Of a stretch of DNA of 59,207 nt, positions 35,503 to 44,829 are shown one piece after another. The position numbers were made by a program, and so were the translations under genes. A model generated the notes under the pieces. The model saw nothing but the letters and a program-made list of their open reading frames with translations, did no database searches and had not been told where the DNA came from. The stretch's first letter is position 1; the number at the start of each line of letters is the position of its first letter. The DNA is from Tyzzerella sp. (GTDB taxonomy: Bacteria; Bacillota; Clostridia; Lachnospirales; Anaerotignaceae): NCBI GenBank assembly GCA_019415525.1, contig DXZA01000027.1, forward strand, positions 1 to 59,207. The letters run 5' to 3'.

Positions 35503-36522
35503 TTATTCTTTTATTATTGAAACAGAATATCCATTACCTTCTATTTTTACATTATAACCAACCATATTACTTAAAGCTTCTGCTGGAATCCACATTTTAC
35601 CCTCATTATCAATATAAGGAGATACTCCAAGTTTTAAAGGTGATGTCATACCAATAATGCCTTCTTTAGATGCAGATGATACATATAAATCTTCACCTTC
35701 AATAAAATTCATATTTCTTGTACCATCATCAATATTTGCAGTACTTTGTTTGCTATCCCAAGTTATATTCATATTTAATGCTTCTGCTGTTGCTCTTAAA
35801 GGTACAAAAGCCATACCATCTTTTATTATTCCTTTTTGTTCTAATGTATTACCGTTTGCATATATGTTTATTTCCCCGTCAACATATGGTGCAATAATAA
35901 TTTTATTTAAAACTCCCTCATTTTCAACAGGTTCACCATTCATATCAGTACCTTCTTGATACCAAGTAAAAAAACGTGTACCTAATTTTAAATCTTCAAT
36001 AGTAGCTTTTTCATTAGTTCCAAAAAATGTTATTTCAACATCTTCTTTACATTTTAAAGTTAAATCACTTTCATCTGTTGTTATTGATATTTCTCTATTA
36101 TTTTCTGTAATTGTATCAATAACATGATATTTTATACAACCTGCATCCATAGGTGTATTTACAGCAACTGCATATACATATGTTTGTCCAGGATAGCTCA
36201 TTGCCATTATTGGGCTATTATAAAAATATAATTTATCCTCTTCTTTTATTGTACTAAAATCAACTTTTGTACCATTACCACTATCAATAAAAATTGTTTT
36301 TTCATCTAAATTATAAATTGTTTCTATATCATTTACATCTTTAGCAAGTATAGAATTTTCATTAACACTTATAACAGTTCCATAAGTAAGAATTGGGTCT
36401 TTTATCTCTGTTGTAGCTTCAGATGAAGTTGCATTTTCTGTTGCATTTTCCGCAAATACTGAAACTCCACTAAAAGACATTGTTAAAGACATCATAATAG
36501 CAAATAATACTTTAAATTTCAT
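35503..36522 (-). CDS. Secreted protein with copper amine oxidase N-terminal-like domain
   Basis: A 339-aa exported protein. Residues 1-24 are a signal peptide ending VSVFAEN. A Ser/Thr/Glu-rich linker and a beta-rich middle (~45-210) follow. Residues ~215-337 form the CuAO-N domain (INIYANGNTLEQKGIIKDGMAFVPLRATAEALNMNITWDSK, then KMWIPAEALSNMVGYNV), a module common in Clostridial wall or secreted proteins and not itself catalytic. The role is unknown. No operon partner. Confidence 0.82.
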   Translation of the reverse strand: MKFKVLFAIMMSLTMSFSGVSVFAENATENATSSEATTEIKDPILTYGTVISVNENSILAKDVNDIETIYNLDEKTIFIDSGNGTKVDFSTIKEEDKLYFYNSPIMAMSYPGQTYVYAVAVNTPMDAGCIKYHVIDTITENNREISITTDESDLTLKCKEDVEITFFGTNEKATIEDLKLGTRFFTWYQEGTDMNGEPVENEGVLNKIIIAPYVDGEINIYANGNTLEQKGIIKDGMAFVPLRATAEALNMNITWDSKQSTANIDDGTRNMNFIEGEDLYVSSASKEGIIGMTSPLKLGVSPYIDNEGKMWIPAEALSNMVGYNVKIEGNGYSVSIIKE

Positions 36523-36596
36523 ATAAATTAACCCCCTTAAATATAACTTTTATTCAATCTATATTTAAGACGTATATTATTTACAAAATGTTCCTA

Positions 36597-37223
36597 TTAT
36601 ATTTTAATTTCAAAAAACTTATTCGAAATATCAAATACATTTTCAACACCCATAATACCAGAAGAAACAGAAACTCCTGCTATACCTGTATTTTTTAATT
36701 CAATTACATTTTCAATATTTATTCCACCTATTGCACATACAGGTATATTAACACTTTTAGTTATATTCTTAAGCATGTTTTTTGTCATAGGTTTTGCATC
36801 GCCTTTTGTAGGTGTAGCAAACATCGCTCCTGAGCCTATATAATCTGCTCCTTGTCTTTCTGCTTCTTTAGCCAATTCAACAGTATTTGCAGTTGCTCCA
36901 ACAATAAGTTTTCCACCGGAAATTCTTTTTACTTCACTTACAGGAATATCTTTCTGTCCAACATGCACACCATCAGCATTTACTGCCATAGCAATATCAA
37001 CTCTATCATTTATTATAAGAGGTACATTATACTTTTTTGTAAGTTCACGAAGTCTTAAAGCTTTTTCATAAAATTCTCTTGATGTAATATTCTTTTCTCT
37101 TAATTGTATAAGTGTAACTCCACCTTTTAAAGATTCTTCTACAACATCAAAAAAATCTCTTCCTTTAAGCTGTCCATTATCTGTAACTAAATATACTTTA
37201 AGCATCTTACTGTCAAAAACCAA
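36597..37223 (-). CDS. thiE: Thiamine-phosphate synthase
   Basis: A 208-aa TIM-barrel enzyme that joins HMP-PP to HET-P. Motifs: YLVTDNGQLKGRDFFD, GVTLIQLREKN, PLIINDRVDIAMAVNADGVHVGQKD, VGATANTVELAKEAE and IPVCAIGGINIENV. The start is taken as the TTG at 37223 because AAGGAGG is nine bases upstream; the internal ATG at 37205 has no site. It overlaps thiM by 11 bases and is last in the TPP-controlled operon. Confidence 0.95.
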   Translation of the reverse strand: MVFDSKMLKVYLVTDNGQLKGRDFFDVVEESLKGGVTLIQLREKNITSREFYEKALRLRELTKKYNVPLIINDRVDIAMAVNADGVHVGQKDIPVSEVKRISGGKLIVGATANTVELAKEAERQGADYIGSGAMFATPTKGDAKPMTKNMLKNITKSVNIPVCAIGGINIENVIELKNTGIAGVSVSSGIMGVENVFDISNKFFEIKI

Positions 37224-38034
37224 ATTCTACGCCCTCCTTAAAATCATATTTATACATGTTATATATAGCGTCAAAAAGTCTTACTTTAAACATTCCTGCT
37301 CCTTCATTTTCAAGAAGTCTTTTTTCAGCAATTTCTCCTGCCAAGTCCATTGTAAGTATTCCAAAAACACAAGCAATAAACATATCTTCTTCAACAGCAG
37401 CAAAACTTCCTGTTAAAGTCGAGGTCATACACCCTGAACCACTTATAGTTTTTAAAAATTTACTTCCTCGTGATATAGTTATTTCTCTTTCACCATCTGT
37501 AATATAATCTTCTATTCCTGTTACTGCAATAACAGCACCTGTATTTTTTGCAAGTATTTTTGCTATATCTTTATCATTTCTATCAAAATTTTCAACAGAA
37601 TCAACACCTTTATTCATTTTAGGCATATACCCTGAAAGCATTTTTATTTCTGCTGAATTTCCTTTTATAATTGATGGTTTAATATTTTCAATAATAGTTT
37701 TTATACTTTCACGTCTAAATTGTGATGCACCTGCACCAACAGGGTCAAGTATGATAGGAATACCTTTTTTATTTGCCTCTTTTCCTGCAACTATAATAGA
37801 CTCTATTCTTTCTAAATCTGGTGTTCCTGTATTTAAAACCAAACTATCAGAAACAGAAGAAATTTCAGAAACTTCACCACTATAAAAAGCCATAACTGGT
37901 GATGCACCAAATGCAACACATATATTGGCACAATCTTGCATTGTAACAAAATTTGTTATGTGATGAACCATAGGATTTTTTTGTTTTATAAGCAATAAAT
38001 CTTCTTTAAATATGTTATACATAATATTATTCAT
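37213..38034 (-). CDS. thiM: Hydroxyethylthiazole kinase
   Basis: A 273-aa kinase of thiazole salvage. Signature stretches: MVHHITNFVTMQDCAN, LDPVGAGASQFRRESI, IIKGNSAEIKML and the GSGCMTSTLTGSFAA active-site loop. The ATG at 38034 overlaps the thiD stop and follows GCAGG. Confidence 0.95.
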   Translation of the reverse strand: MNNIMYNIFKEDLLLIKQKNPMVHHITNFVTMQDCANICVAFGASPVMAFYSGEVSEISSVSDSLVLNTGTPDLERIESIIVAGKEANKKGIPIILDPVGAGASQFRRESIKTIIENIKPSIIKGNSAEIKMLSGYMPKMNKGVDSVENFDRNDKDIAKILAKNTGAVIAVTGIEDYITDGEREITISRGSKFLKTISGSGCMTSTLTGSFAAVEEDMFIACVFGILTMDLAGEIAEKRLLENEGAGMFKVRLFDAIYNMYKYDFKEGVEFGF

Positions 38035-38833
38035 ATTTAAGACCTGCTTTTTCAAAAAGTGCGTAAAAATGATTTGTAGGCCCTACACCTTTTCCAATAT
38101 CAAGAGAATGTTCTATTGCAGTAGTTATATATTTTTTAGCATTCATTACAGCTTCTTCGACAGTCATACCATTAGCAAGATTTGCAGCTATTGCAGATGA
38201 TATTGTACAACCTGTTCCGTGAGTATTTTTTGTATGTATTCTTTCTGATTTAAACATAGTTATTTTTTCACCATCAAAAAGTATATCTGTTGCATCATTT
38301 TCAAGATGTCCACCTTTTACAAAAACGTTTTTTGCTCCCATTTCGTGTATCTTTCTTGCAGCCTTTTCCATAGCTTCAATGTTATCAATTTTCATTCCTG
38401 TAATTACTTCTGCCTCTGGAAGATTTGGTGTTAAAACATATGCAAGAGGTATAAGTCTTTTTATAAGAGCATCTTTTGCTTCTGGCTGTAAAAGGTCAAA
38501 GCCATGTTTAGAAACCATTACAGGGTCAATTACAACCTTTTCTGGTGCATATTTTTCAAGTCTATCTGCTATTGTATTAATAGTATCAATTTGTGAAACC
38601 ATTCCTATTTTAACAGCAGCAACTTCAATATCATCAAATATTGCATCTATCTGAGCACCTATTATTTCCGGTGTTATATCCTGACAGCCAAAAACACCTT
38701 GTGTATTTTGAACTGTAACTGCAGTAATAACACTCATACCATATGTTCCATGAGCTGAAAATGTTTTTAAATCTGCTTGTATACCTGCACCGCCACAAGT
38801 ATCACTTCCGGCAATAGTAAGTACATGTTTCAT
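38027..38833 (-). CDS. thiD: Hydroxymethylpyrimidine / phosphomethylpyrimidine kinase
   Basis: A 268-aa kinase. Motifs: TIAGSDTCGGAGIQADLKTFSAHGTYG, VIDPVMVSKHG, LTPNLPEAEVITG and NTHGTGCTISSAIAANLANG. It phosphorylates HMP twice for ThiE. It lies 20 bases downstream of thiW. Confidence 0.96.
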   Translation of the reverse strand: MKHVLTIAGSDTCGGAGIQADLKTFSAHGTYGMSVITAVTVQNTQGVFGCQDITPEIIGAQIDAIFDDIEVAAVKIGMVSQIDTINTIADRLEKYAPEKVVIDPVMVSKHGFDLLQPEAKDALIKRLIPLAYVLTPNLPEAEVITGMKIDNIEAMEKAARKIHEMGAKNVFVKGGHLENDATDILFDGEKITMFKSERIHTKNTHGTGCTISSAIAANLANGMTVEEAVMNAKKYITTAIEHSLDIGKGVGPTNHFYALFEKAGLKYE

Positions 38834-38853
38834 AAGTTTTTACCTCCAAAATA

Positions 38854-39345
38854 TTAATTTTCTATTTTTTTACCAAGTTTAAGTATTTCTTTTGATTTTA
38901 CAACTATATATCCTATAATACTTCCACCTATTGAGCTTATTGCAAAAGGAACTACATATGTAATTGCTCCAGCTTCACTACCCATTACAAGAACAGCAAT
39001 AGGTGCTGATATAAGACCACCTATAATACTTGTACCAATAACTTCTCCTAAAGCTGTTGCAAAATTATTTTTTGTATATTTATACACAAGACCTGCAAGC
39101 AATGCTCCTATCATACTTCCTGGAAAAGCTAAAATAGAACCTGTTCCCATAAAATTTCTTAAAAGTGAAATACAAAAAGCATTTACAACACCATAAAAAG
39201 GTCCTAAAATTACAGCAGAAATTACATTAAGTGCATGTTGAATAGGAAAACATTTTGAAGCACCTATTGGTATATAAATAATCTGACCTGCAAGGACACC
39301 TATTGCTATAAACATAGCTGAAATTGTAAGTTTTTTTGTTTTCAT
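38854..39345 (-). CDS. thiW: ThiW thiazole transporter S component
   Basis: A 163-aa integral membrane protein with five to six helices. The ThiW hallmarks include IIYIPIGASKCFPIQHALNVISAVILGPFYG and FMGTGSILAFPGSMIGALLAG. ThiW proteins are energy-coupling-factor S components for the thiazole precursor. Being first in the thiM-containing operon under a TPP riboswitch supports thiazole uptake for salvage. The energising module must be elsewhere. Confidence 0.93.
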   Translation of the reverse strand: MKTKKLTISAMFIAIGVLAGQIIYIPIGASKCFPIQHALNVISAVILGPFYGVVNAFCISLLRNFMGTGSILAFPGSMIGALLAGLVYKYTKNNFATALGEVIGTSIIGGLISAPIAVLVMGSEAGAITYVVPFAISSIGGSIIGYIVVKSKEILKLGKKIEN

Positions 39346-39386
39346 AATACCTCTTCCTTTCCATTAATTAAAATATAAATAAAAAA

Positions 39387-39426
39387 GTCAAAATAAAATT
39401 ATACAAAAGTATACTTTTATTTTGAC
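39387..39426 (-). terminator. TPP-riboswitch-controlled terminator
   Basis: GTCAAAATAAAA pairs with TTTTATTTTGAC across the 40-base element, with an inner TATAC/GTATA helix and a T6 tract on the minus strand. It sits between the TPP aptamer and thiW, so ligand binding is expected to favour it. Confidence 0.82.
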
Positions 39427-39440
39427 CTTTTTCGTAAAAT

Positions 39441-39541
39441 TATTGCTTCCCTACGTCGGCATAATCCGAATCAGGTTCAGGAGTAAAATTTTTAAGGAAA
39501 TTTTTCTCAGCCGTCCATATACGGCACCCCCAGCATAATAT
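39441..39541 (-). promoter_or_regulatory. TPP riboswitch aptamer
   Basis: On the minus strand the conserved elements are GGGGGTGCC, GGCTGAGA, CCTGAACCTGATTCGGATTATGCC split over 39461-39483, and CGTAGGGAAGCA. This is a standard THI-element. It controls thiW-thiD-thiM-thiE. A plausible promoter (TTTACA-17-TATTCT) lies upstream at about 39557-39585. Confidence 0.96.
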
Positions 39542-39599
39542 TAATTTGTATTTTTAGAATAACACTTATTTAATATATTGTAAAGATTTGTATTTAAAA

Positions 39600-39620
39600 A
39601 AGCACGGCGAAGCCGTGCTT
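39600..39620 (-). terminator. Terminator of the DUF1292 gene
   Basis: A nine-base GC-rich stem (AAGCACGGC / GCCGTGCTT) with a GAA loop and T6 on the minus strand, seven bases beyond the stop. Confidence 0.9.
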
Positions 39621-39627
39621 AAAAATT

Positions 39628-39936
39628 TTATTCTTCTTCCTCTTCTTCATCATATAAAGCATAGAAAGCTTCTGAAACTTTTTCAAATTCTTCATCACTT
39701 TCAATAAGACCAAGTTCGATTTCTTCGCCTTCTTCTTTATATTCATAAATAAGAACTGTTTCATCTGTTATTGGTAAAAGAGCAATATACTCTTTTCCTT
39801 CAACTTCAAATACACCAAGAATTCCACACTCTACTTCTGTATCATCTTCAAGTGTTAAGAACATTGTTTCCATTTCTTCTTCATGGTCATGGTCACAACC
39901 ACAGCCGCATCCACATTCTAAATCTTTTTCGCTCAT
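39628..39936 (-). CDS. DUF1292 protein with Cys/His-rich N-terminus
   Basis: A 102-aa very acidic protein. Residues 8-17 read CGCGCGCDHD, a possible metal-binding tag. Residues ~21-90 are the DUF1292 beta domain (METMFLTLEDDTEVECGILGVFEVEGKEYIALLPI), and the end is a run of Glu. DUF1292 proteins are usually next to mreB or yrrK-type genes; here it is alone. The ATG at 39936 has GAGAGG upstream. Confidence 0.85.
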   Translation of the reverse strand: MSEKDLECGCGCGCDHDHEEEMETMFLTLEDDTEVECGILGVFEVEGKEYIALLPITDETVLIYEYKEEGEEIELGLIESDEEFEKVSEAFYALYDEEEEEE

Positions 39937-40020
39937 GTTAACCTCTCTCCTTTTATTAGATTTTGACGCATAAGCACTAATATGCAATTTAATTCTATAA
40001 CATAATAGGACTTATAACAA

Positions 40021-41313
40021 TTATTTTTTTAAATTTTTTTGTTTTTTTAAGGCTTTTTCTGCTTTCATTTGAAAAAATCCTTTTTTATCATCTTTATTTT
40101 CATTTTTATTATTTACTTTAAGTGTTTTTTTACTATCGAAAAATTTATTTCCTTTATTGGATTTTTTAATCTCTTTTGCATCTACAAGTTTTCCATATGA
40201 CATTTCTTTATGGCTAAACTTTATACCAAGAGTTCTTTCATACTTTCTTATCCACTTTTTCTCAAACTCAGTAACTATTGAAATACATTTTCCTTTTTCA
40301 CCGGCACGACCTGTTCTTCCTGCTCTATGGAGATAATAAACAGGTTCTTCTGGAATATCAATATTTATTACATGAGTAACACCGGCTATATCAAGACCTC
40401 TTGCACTTAAATCTGAGGATACAAGTATATTGACTCTGCCCTCTCTCATATCTTCTATTGCATCACGTCTTTCATATTTATTAGCCTTACCATATATTCC
40501 AACTGTTTTTATACCATGATAATTAAGTTTTTCAACAATAACTTCTATATTTTCATTATTATTTATAAAAACAATACCTTTTTTTATATTTTCACCATGC
40601 ACAAGCTTTCTTATAACAATTATTTTTTCTCTTTGTTCAGCAGTTATATAAATATGTTCAATATTTTCAGGAAGTTTTTCTTCTTTTGATGCATTTAAAA
40701 ATACTGGTTCTTTCATAAGTGATATAGCTTTTTTAGAAGCTTTATCTGTTATTGATGCAGAAAGCATTACAATTTGTCTATCTTTCAATGTTGTTTTAAC
40801 AACAGCCTCAACACCGGAAATATTTAAGTCATCAATCATTCTATCTGCTTCATCAATAACTATTGTTTTAACAGTATGTGCTTGTATTTTTCTTTTTTTA
40901 ATAAGGTCATGAATTCTTCCGGCAGAACCTATTACAATCTGTGGTTTTTCTTTAAGTTTATCTATCTGACGCTGTATATTTGCACCACCTATTATAAGTG
41001 CTGTTTTTACATCTACTTCTGAATTTTTAGCAAGAAGTTCTGCTTGTTTATAAACTTGTACTGCAAGTTCATGAGTAGGCGTAAGAACTATTGCCTGTGT
41101 TGAACGTAAACTTGTATCAACTTTCATAAAGAGAGGTAAAAGGTATGCAAGAGTTTTTCCTGAACCTGTATAAGACATACCTACAATATCTTTACCTTCC
41201 ATAAATGGATTTACAATAATACTTTGTATTTCAGTAGGTGTTGTTATACCTTGCTTTTCAAGTCCTTTTATAAGTTCAATATTTATTCCTGATTTTTCAA
41301 AACTATTTTCCAT
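40021..41313 (-). CDS. DEAD-box RNA helicase
   Basis: A 430-aa ATP-dependent RNA helicase. Q motif TPTEIQS, motif I SYTGSGKT, motif II DEADR, motif III SAS, motif VI HRAGRTGR. A Lys-rich basic tail (~385-430) probably binds RNA. The ATG at 41313 follows AAAGGA. It is likely a CshA/CshB-like cold or ribosome-assembly helicase; the precise orthologue cannot be named. Confidence 0.94.
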   Translation of the reverse strand: MENSFEKSGINIELIKGLEKQGITTPTEIQSIIVNPFMEGKDIVGMSYTGSGKTLAYLLPLFMKVDTSLRSTQAIVLTPTHELAVQVYKQAELLAKNSEVDVKTALIIGGANIQRQIDKLKEKPQIVIGSAGRIHDLIKKRKIQAHTVKTIVIDEADRMIDDLNISGVEAVVKTTLKDRQIVMLSASITDKASKKAISLMKEPVFLNASKEEKLPENIEHIYITAEQREKIIVIRKLVHGENIKKGIVFINNNENIEVIVEKLNYHGIKTVGIYGKANKYERRDAIEDMREGRVNILVSSDLSARGLDIAGVTHVINIDIPEEPVYYLHRAGRTGRAGEKGKCISIVTEFEKKWIRKYERTLGIKFSHKEMSYGKLVDAKEIKKSNKGNKFFDSKKTLKVNNKNENKDDKKGFFQMKAEKALKKQKNLKK

Positions 41314-41403
41314 GAAAAAAATCCTTTCATTACTAATAACACGAAACATTAACTATCGGATAAATATTATATATTATTAAAACCTAAATTGTCTATAATA
41401 AAC

Positions 41404-42663
41404 TTAAAATACAGCTTTTTTACATTCATATTTTATTGTATTCATACATTCATCAAAACCTATACCCTTTTCATTACATATTTTTTTAATATCTTCAAAT
41501 TCAGGATATTTATAAACATTGCCATTTCTTTTGCATATTTTTATTCTACATTTTCCCAAAGATGATTGAAATTCTTTTACTTCTCTTTCCATTATATCTC
41601 TGTTTACAATATATTTTTTTATACCTATTGTTGTAAGGTTTTCAAATATTATATCTGACATAACAGAAACCATATTTTCTTCACAAAGTACTGAAAGCAT
41701 TATTGCAGGTCTATTTTTTTTCATATAAATATTTGTAAAAAATACATCATTTGCACCATTTTCAAAAAGTTTATCCATTGTATAAGAAAGAGCCTCCGGT
41801 GTAGAGTCATCAATGTTTGTTTCTATCATAACCATATTTTCTTCTGTTGTTTTTTCTTCTCTTAAAATCATAACTCTTAAAATATTTGCATTTTTAAAAT
41901 CTTTTTTTCCTGTTCCTATACCAGTTTTTATTATTTTAAAACTTTCAGGAAGTGATTTTTCATTCGAAAGAGAAGCTGCAATAGCTGCACCTGTTGGAGT
42001 TATCATTTCTCCATCATTATTTGTAATTTTCATAATAAGGTCTGAATTAGAAAAAATATTCATTACAGCCGGAACAGGAACAGGAAGTATTCCATGTTGA
42101 CATTTAACATAGCCTGTACCTTCGCATATTTTTGAAAATACAAATCTTTTTATACCTAAATTATCAATACATACAGCTGTTGCAACAATATCAACTATTG
42201 AATCAATAGCACCAACCTCATGAAAATGTACTTCATTTAAAGGTTTATTATGAGCCTTTGACTCTGCCTCTGCAACTTTCATAAATATATTTTTTGCAAT
42301 ATTTTTTGCATTTTCAGCAATATTTCCTTTTTCTATTATTTCAAAAACATCATTTATATTTCTGTGTTCATGGTGATGATGTTCATGATTATGTTCATGG
42401 TGGTGGTAATGTTCATGACTATGGTCGTGGTGATGATGATGTTCTTGTTCATGTTGTTCACTATCAAGTATTACATCAAAAGCAACTCCGTCAATACCAC
42501 ATTTTTGTCTTCTTGATATATTTATTTTATATCCATCAACACCAAGACTTTCAAGACTTTTAATAAGAACATCTTTATCAGCACCAATATCTAAAAGTGC
42601 TGATACTGTCATATCTCCGCTAATTCCTGAAAAACATTCAAAATAAAGTATATCCTCATTCAT
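41404..42663 (-). CDS. larC: LarC nickel insertase (pincer cofactor)
   Basis: A 419-aa protein that inserts nickel into the pyridinium dithiocarboxylate mononucleotide to make the nickel-pincer nucleotide cofactor. The FECFSGISGDMTVSALLDIGAD start, HFHEVGAIDSIVDIVATA and ETNIDDSTPEALSYTMDKL are typical. Residues ~75-105 form a striking His/Glu/Asp-rich loop, likely a nickel store. LarC is one continuous frame here, unlike the split LarC1/LarC2 of Lactobacillus plantarum. It overlaps larB by eight bases. Confidence 0.95.
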   Translation of the reverse strand: MNEDILYFECFSGISGDMTVSALLDIGADKDVLIKSLESLGVDGYKINISRRQKCGIDGVAFDVILDSEQHEQEHHHHHDHSHEHYHHHEHNHEHHHHEHRNINDVFEIIEKGNIAENAKNIAKNIFMKVAEAESKAHNKPLNEVHFHEVGAIDSIVDIVATAVCIDNLGIKRFVFSKICEGTGYVKCQHGILPVPVPAVMNIFSNSDLIMKITNNDGEMITPTGAAIAASLSNEKSLPESFKIIKTGIGTGKKDFKNANILRVMILREEKTTEENMVMIETNIDDSTPEALSYTMDKLFENGANDVFFTNIYMKKNRPAIMLSVLCEENMVSVMSDIIFENLTTIGIKKYIVNRDIMEREVKEFQSSLGKCRIKICKRNGNVYKYPEFEDIKKICNEKGIGFDECMNTIKYECKKAVF

Positions 42664-43408
42664 TTTTATCAACCGCCAATCTATTTATTTGTGTACTCAT
42701 ATACCCTGCACCAAAACCATTATCTATATTTACAACAGCTATACCTTCAGCACAAGAATTTATCATTGTAAGAAGTGCAGAAAGCCCCGAAAAATTTGCA
42801 CCATATCCAACAGAAGTAGGAACTGCAATAACAGGTTTATCAACAAGACCTGCAATAACTCCTGCCAACGCCCCTTCCATTCCTGCAACAGCAACAATAC
42901 AATTTGCTTTTCTTATATCATCTATTTTTGAAAGAAGTCTATGTATACCGGCAACGCCAACATCATAAACTCTCATAACATTACTACCGAAAAATTCTGC
43001 TGTTTGTGCAGCTTCTTCTGCAACAGGTATATCAGATGTTCCACCTGTACATATTGCAATAAGCCCTTTTCTTTCTATATTTTCTTCTTGAATTTTTATT
43101 ATTTTTGAAAGTTCATCATACTTTGCATTTGGTACTATATCCTTAACAGCCAAAAACTGTTCTTTTGATGCTCTTGTACCTAAAACGTCTATACCTTCAT
43201 CATAAAAACTTTTAAATATCTTAACAAGGTGGTCTGTTGTTTTTCCACTACAATAAACAACTTCTCCAAAACCACTTCTAAGTTTTCTATGATGGTCAAG
43301 TTTTGCAAATCCTAAATCTTCATAAGGAAGTTTTTTAAGTATATTTTCAGCCTCATTTATATCTATTTCACCGTTTTTAACTTTTTCAAGAAATATACGT
43401 GTATCCAA
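42656..43408 (-). CDS. larB: LarB pincer-cofactor carboxylase/hydrolase
   Basis: A 250-aa enzyme that carboxylates nicotinate adenine dinucleotide and releases AMP, the first step of nickel-pincer cofactor synthesis. Signature stretches: ICTGGTSDIPVAEEAAQTAEFFG, VAVAGMEGALAGVIAGLV and VIAVPTSVGYGANFSGLSALLTMINSC across ~170-225. The TTG at 43408 is preferred, with AAGGG seven bases upstream; an in-frame TTG lies at 43426. Confidence 0.95.
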   Translation of the reverse strand: MDTRIFLEKVKNGEIDINEAENILKKLPYEDLGFAKLDHHRKLRSGFGEVVYCSGKTTDHLVKIFKSFYDEGIDVLGTRASKEQFLAVKDIVPNAKYDELSKIIKIQEENIERKGLIAICTGGTSDIPVAEEAAQTAEFFGSNVMRVYDVGVAGIHRLLSKIDDIRKANCIVAVAGMEGALAGVIAGLVDKPVIAVPTSVGYGANFSGLSALLTMINSCAEGIAVVNIDNGFGAGYMSTQINRLAVDKNE

Positions 43409-43412
43409 AAAA

Positions 43413-44225
43413 TCACCCTTTACCAAGTCCTATATCCATACTGCCACTTCTGAAACCTTCCATATCAAGTGTAACATAATCAAAGCCTTTTTTCTTTATT
43501 TCAGAACATATAAAATCACCATTTTCAATAAATTTAATAAAATACTCTTTATCTATTTCAATTCTTGCCATATTATTATGTACTCTTATTCTTACATTTC
43601 TAAACCCTAAAGGCTTTATTATACTTTCACATTCTTCTATTTTTTCAAAAAGTTCAAAATCCATTTTTGTATTATATGGTATTCTTGTAGCAAGACATGG
43701 AGCAGAAGGTCTATCTGAAACAGAAATTCCTCTTTGTTTTGCAATTTCTCTTATTTCTTTTTTTGTAAATCCAAATTCCATAAGAGGACTTTTTATTGAA
43801 AGCTCTTTTATAGCTTTAATTCCTGGACGATAAAAACTTAAATCATCATAGTTTGTCCCCTCAATACATACAGCCATATTATTTTCATTAGCACATTCAA
43901 TAAGTTTTTTAAAAATATGCTTTTTACATATATAACATCTATTTACAGGATTATTTATAAGTTCATCATTTTCAAGTTCATTAATATCAATAATTATATG
44001 TTTTATATTTCTTTCTTGGCAAAGTTTTTTTGCAATTTCAATATCACCTTTTGGGTGTAACTTTGTAGAAAATGTTACTGCTATAAGTTTTTCTTTTTCT
44101 ACTACCTCATTAGCAATATCAAGAAGTAAAGTACTATCAACACCACCTGAAAATGCAATACAAACACCATTTTTTGAAATTTCACTTATATATTCTTTAA
44201 GTTTTGATAATTTAGTACCATTCAA
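43413..44225 (-). CDS. larE: LarE sulfur-insertion enzyme, three-cysteine (Fe-S) type
   Basis: A 270-aa PP-loop enzyme that converts the two carboxylates of the cofactor precursor to thiocarboxylates. The PP-loop is SGGVDST (26-32). Cysteines C97 and C100 (NRCYICKKH) and C177 (RPSAPCLATR) are placed as in the [4Fe-4S]-binding LarE of Thermotoga, rather than the single sacrificial-cysteine form of L. plantarum. It is translationally coupled (14-base overlap) to the upstream ABC ATPase gene. Confidence 0.95.
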   Translation of the reverse strand: MNGTKLSKLKEYISEISKNGVCIAFSGGVDSTLLLDIANEVVEKEKLIAVTFSTKLHPKGDIEIAKKLCQERNIKHIIIDINELENDELINNPVNRCYICKKHIFKKLIECANENNMAVCIEGTNYDDLSFYRPGIKAIKELSIKSPLMEFGFTKKEIREIAKQRGISVSDRPSAPCLATRIPYNTKMDFELFEKIEECESIIKPLGFRNVRIRVHNNMARIEIDKEYFIKFIENGDFICSEIKKKGFDYVTLDMEGFRSGSMDIGLGKG

Positions 44226-44829
44226 GTGTCATATCCTCCAAATTTATTATTCTTGTACATATTTTTTCTGCAAGATACATATTATGAGTTACTATAATCA
44301 TACCCATATTTCTTTTTTGACACTCCTCAATTAAAAAATGCCAAATCTGAGATTGTGTAATAGGGTCAACCATTGTTGTTATTTCATCAGCTATAATAAA
44401 CTTTGTATTTTCACATAATGCCCTTGCTACTGAAAATCTTTGTAATTCCCCTCCGGAAAGCTCTGTTGGGTATCTTTTAAGCCATTCTTTTTTTATACCA
44501 AGACTATTAATTATATAGTCATTTAAAACATTTCCTTCTAAAAGTACTTTTTCAATTTTCCACATTGGATTTATGGCTTTTTCAGGGTGTTGATATATAA
44601 GTTGAACAGGATTATAACCTTTTTTTGAAATAGGTTTACCATCAATAATAATTTCACCACTTAAAGGTTTTTCATATCCTGCAATAATTTTTGCCAATGT
44701 AGATTTTCCAAAACCACTTTTTGCAACAATACCAACACGCTCACCATAATCAACAGAAAAACTTATATTTTTAAAAAGGATATTATCTTTACTATATCCA
44801 AAAGTTATATTTTTACATTCAATAGCCAT
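44212..44829 (-). CDS. Nickel/peptide-type ABC transporter ATP-binding protein (second)
   Basis: A 205-aa ATPase. Walker A is AKSGFGKSTLAK (with Lys-Ser in place of the usual Gly-Ser), the signature is LSGGELQRFSVARAL, Walker B FIIADEIT, and the switch His is in VTHN. It is short for an OppF/NikE subunit and lacks the oligopeptide C-terminal extension. It overlaps the next gene on both sides. It energises the importer together with the 310-aa ATPase. Confidence 0.9.
   Translation of the reverse strand: MAIECKNITFGYSKDNILFKNISFSVDYGERVGIVAKSGFGKSTLAKIIAGYEKPLSGEIIIDGKPISKKGYNPVQLIYQHPEKAINPMWKIEKVLLEGNVLNDYIINSLGIKKEWLKRYPTELSGGELQRFSVARALCENTKFIIADEITTMVDPITQSQIWHFLIEECQKRNMGMIIVTHNMYLAEKICTRIINLEDMTLEWY

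Noticed and set aside
41404..42663. Programmed frameshift in larC as in L. plantarum
   Set aside because: The frame is continuous from start to stop with both LarC parts, so no frameshift is needed.
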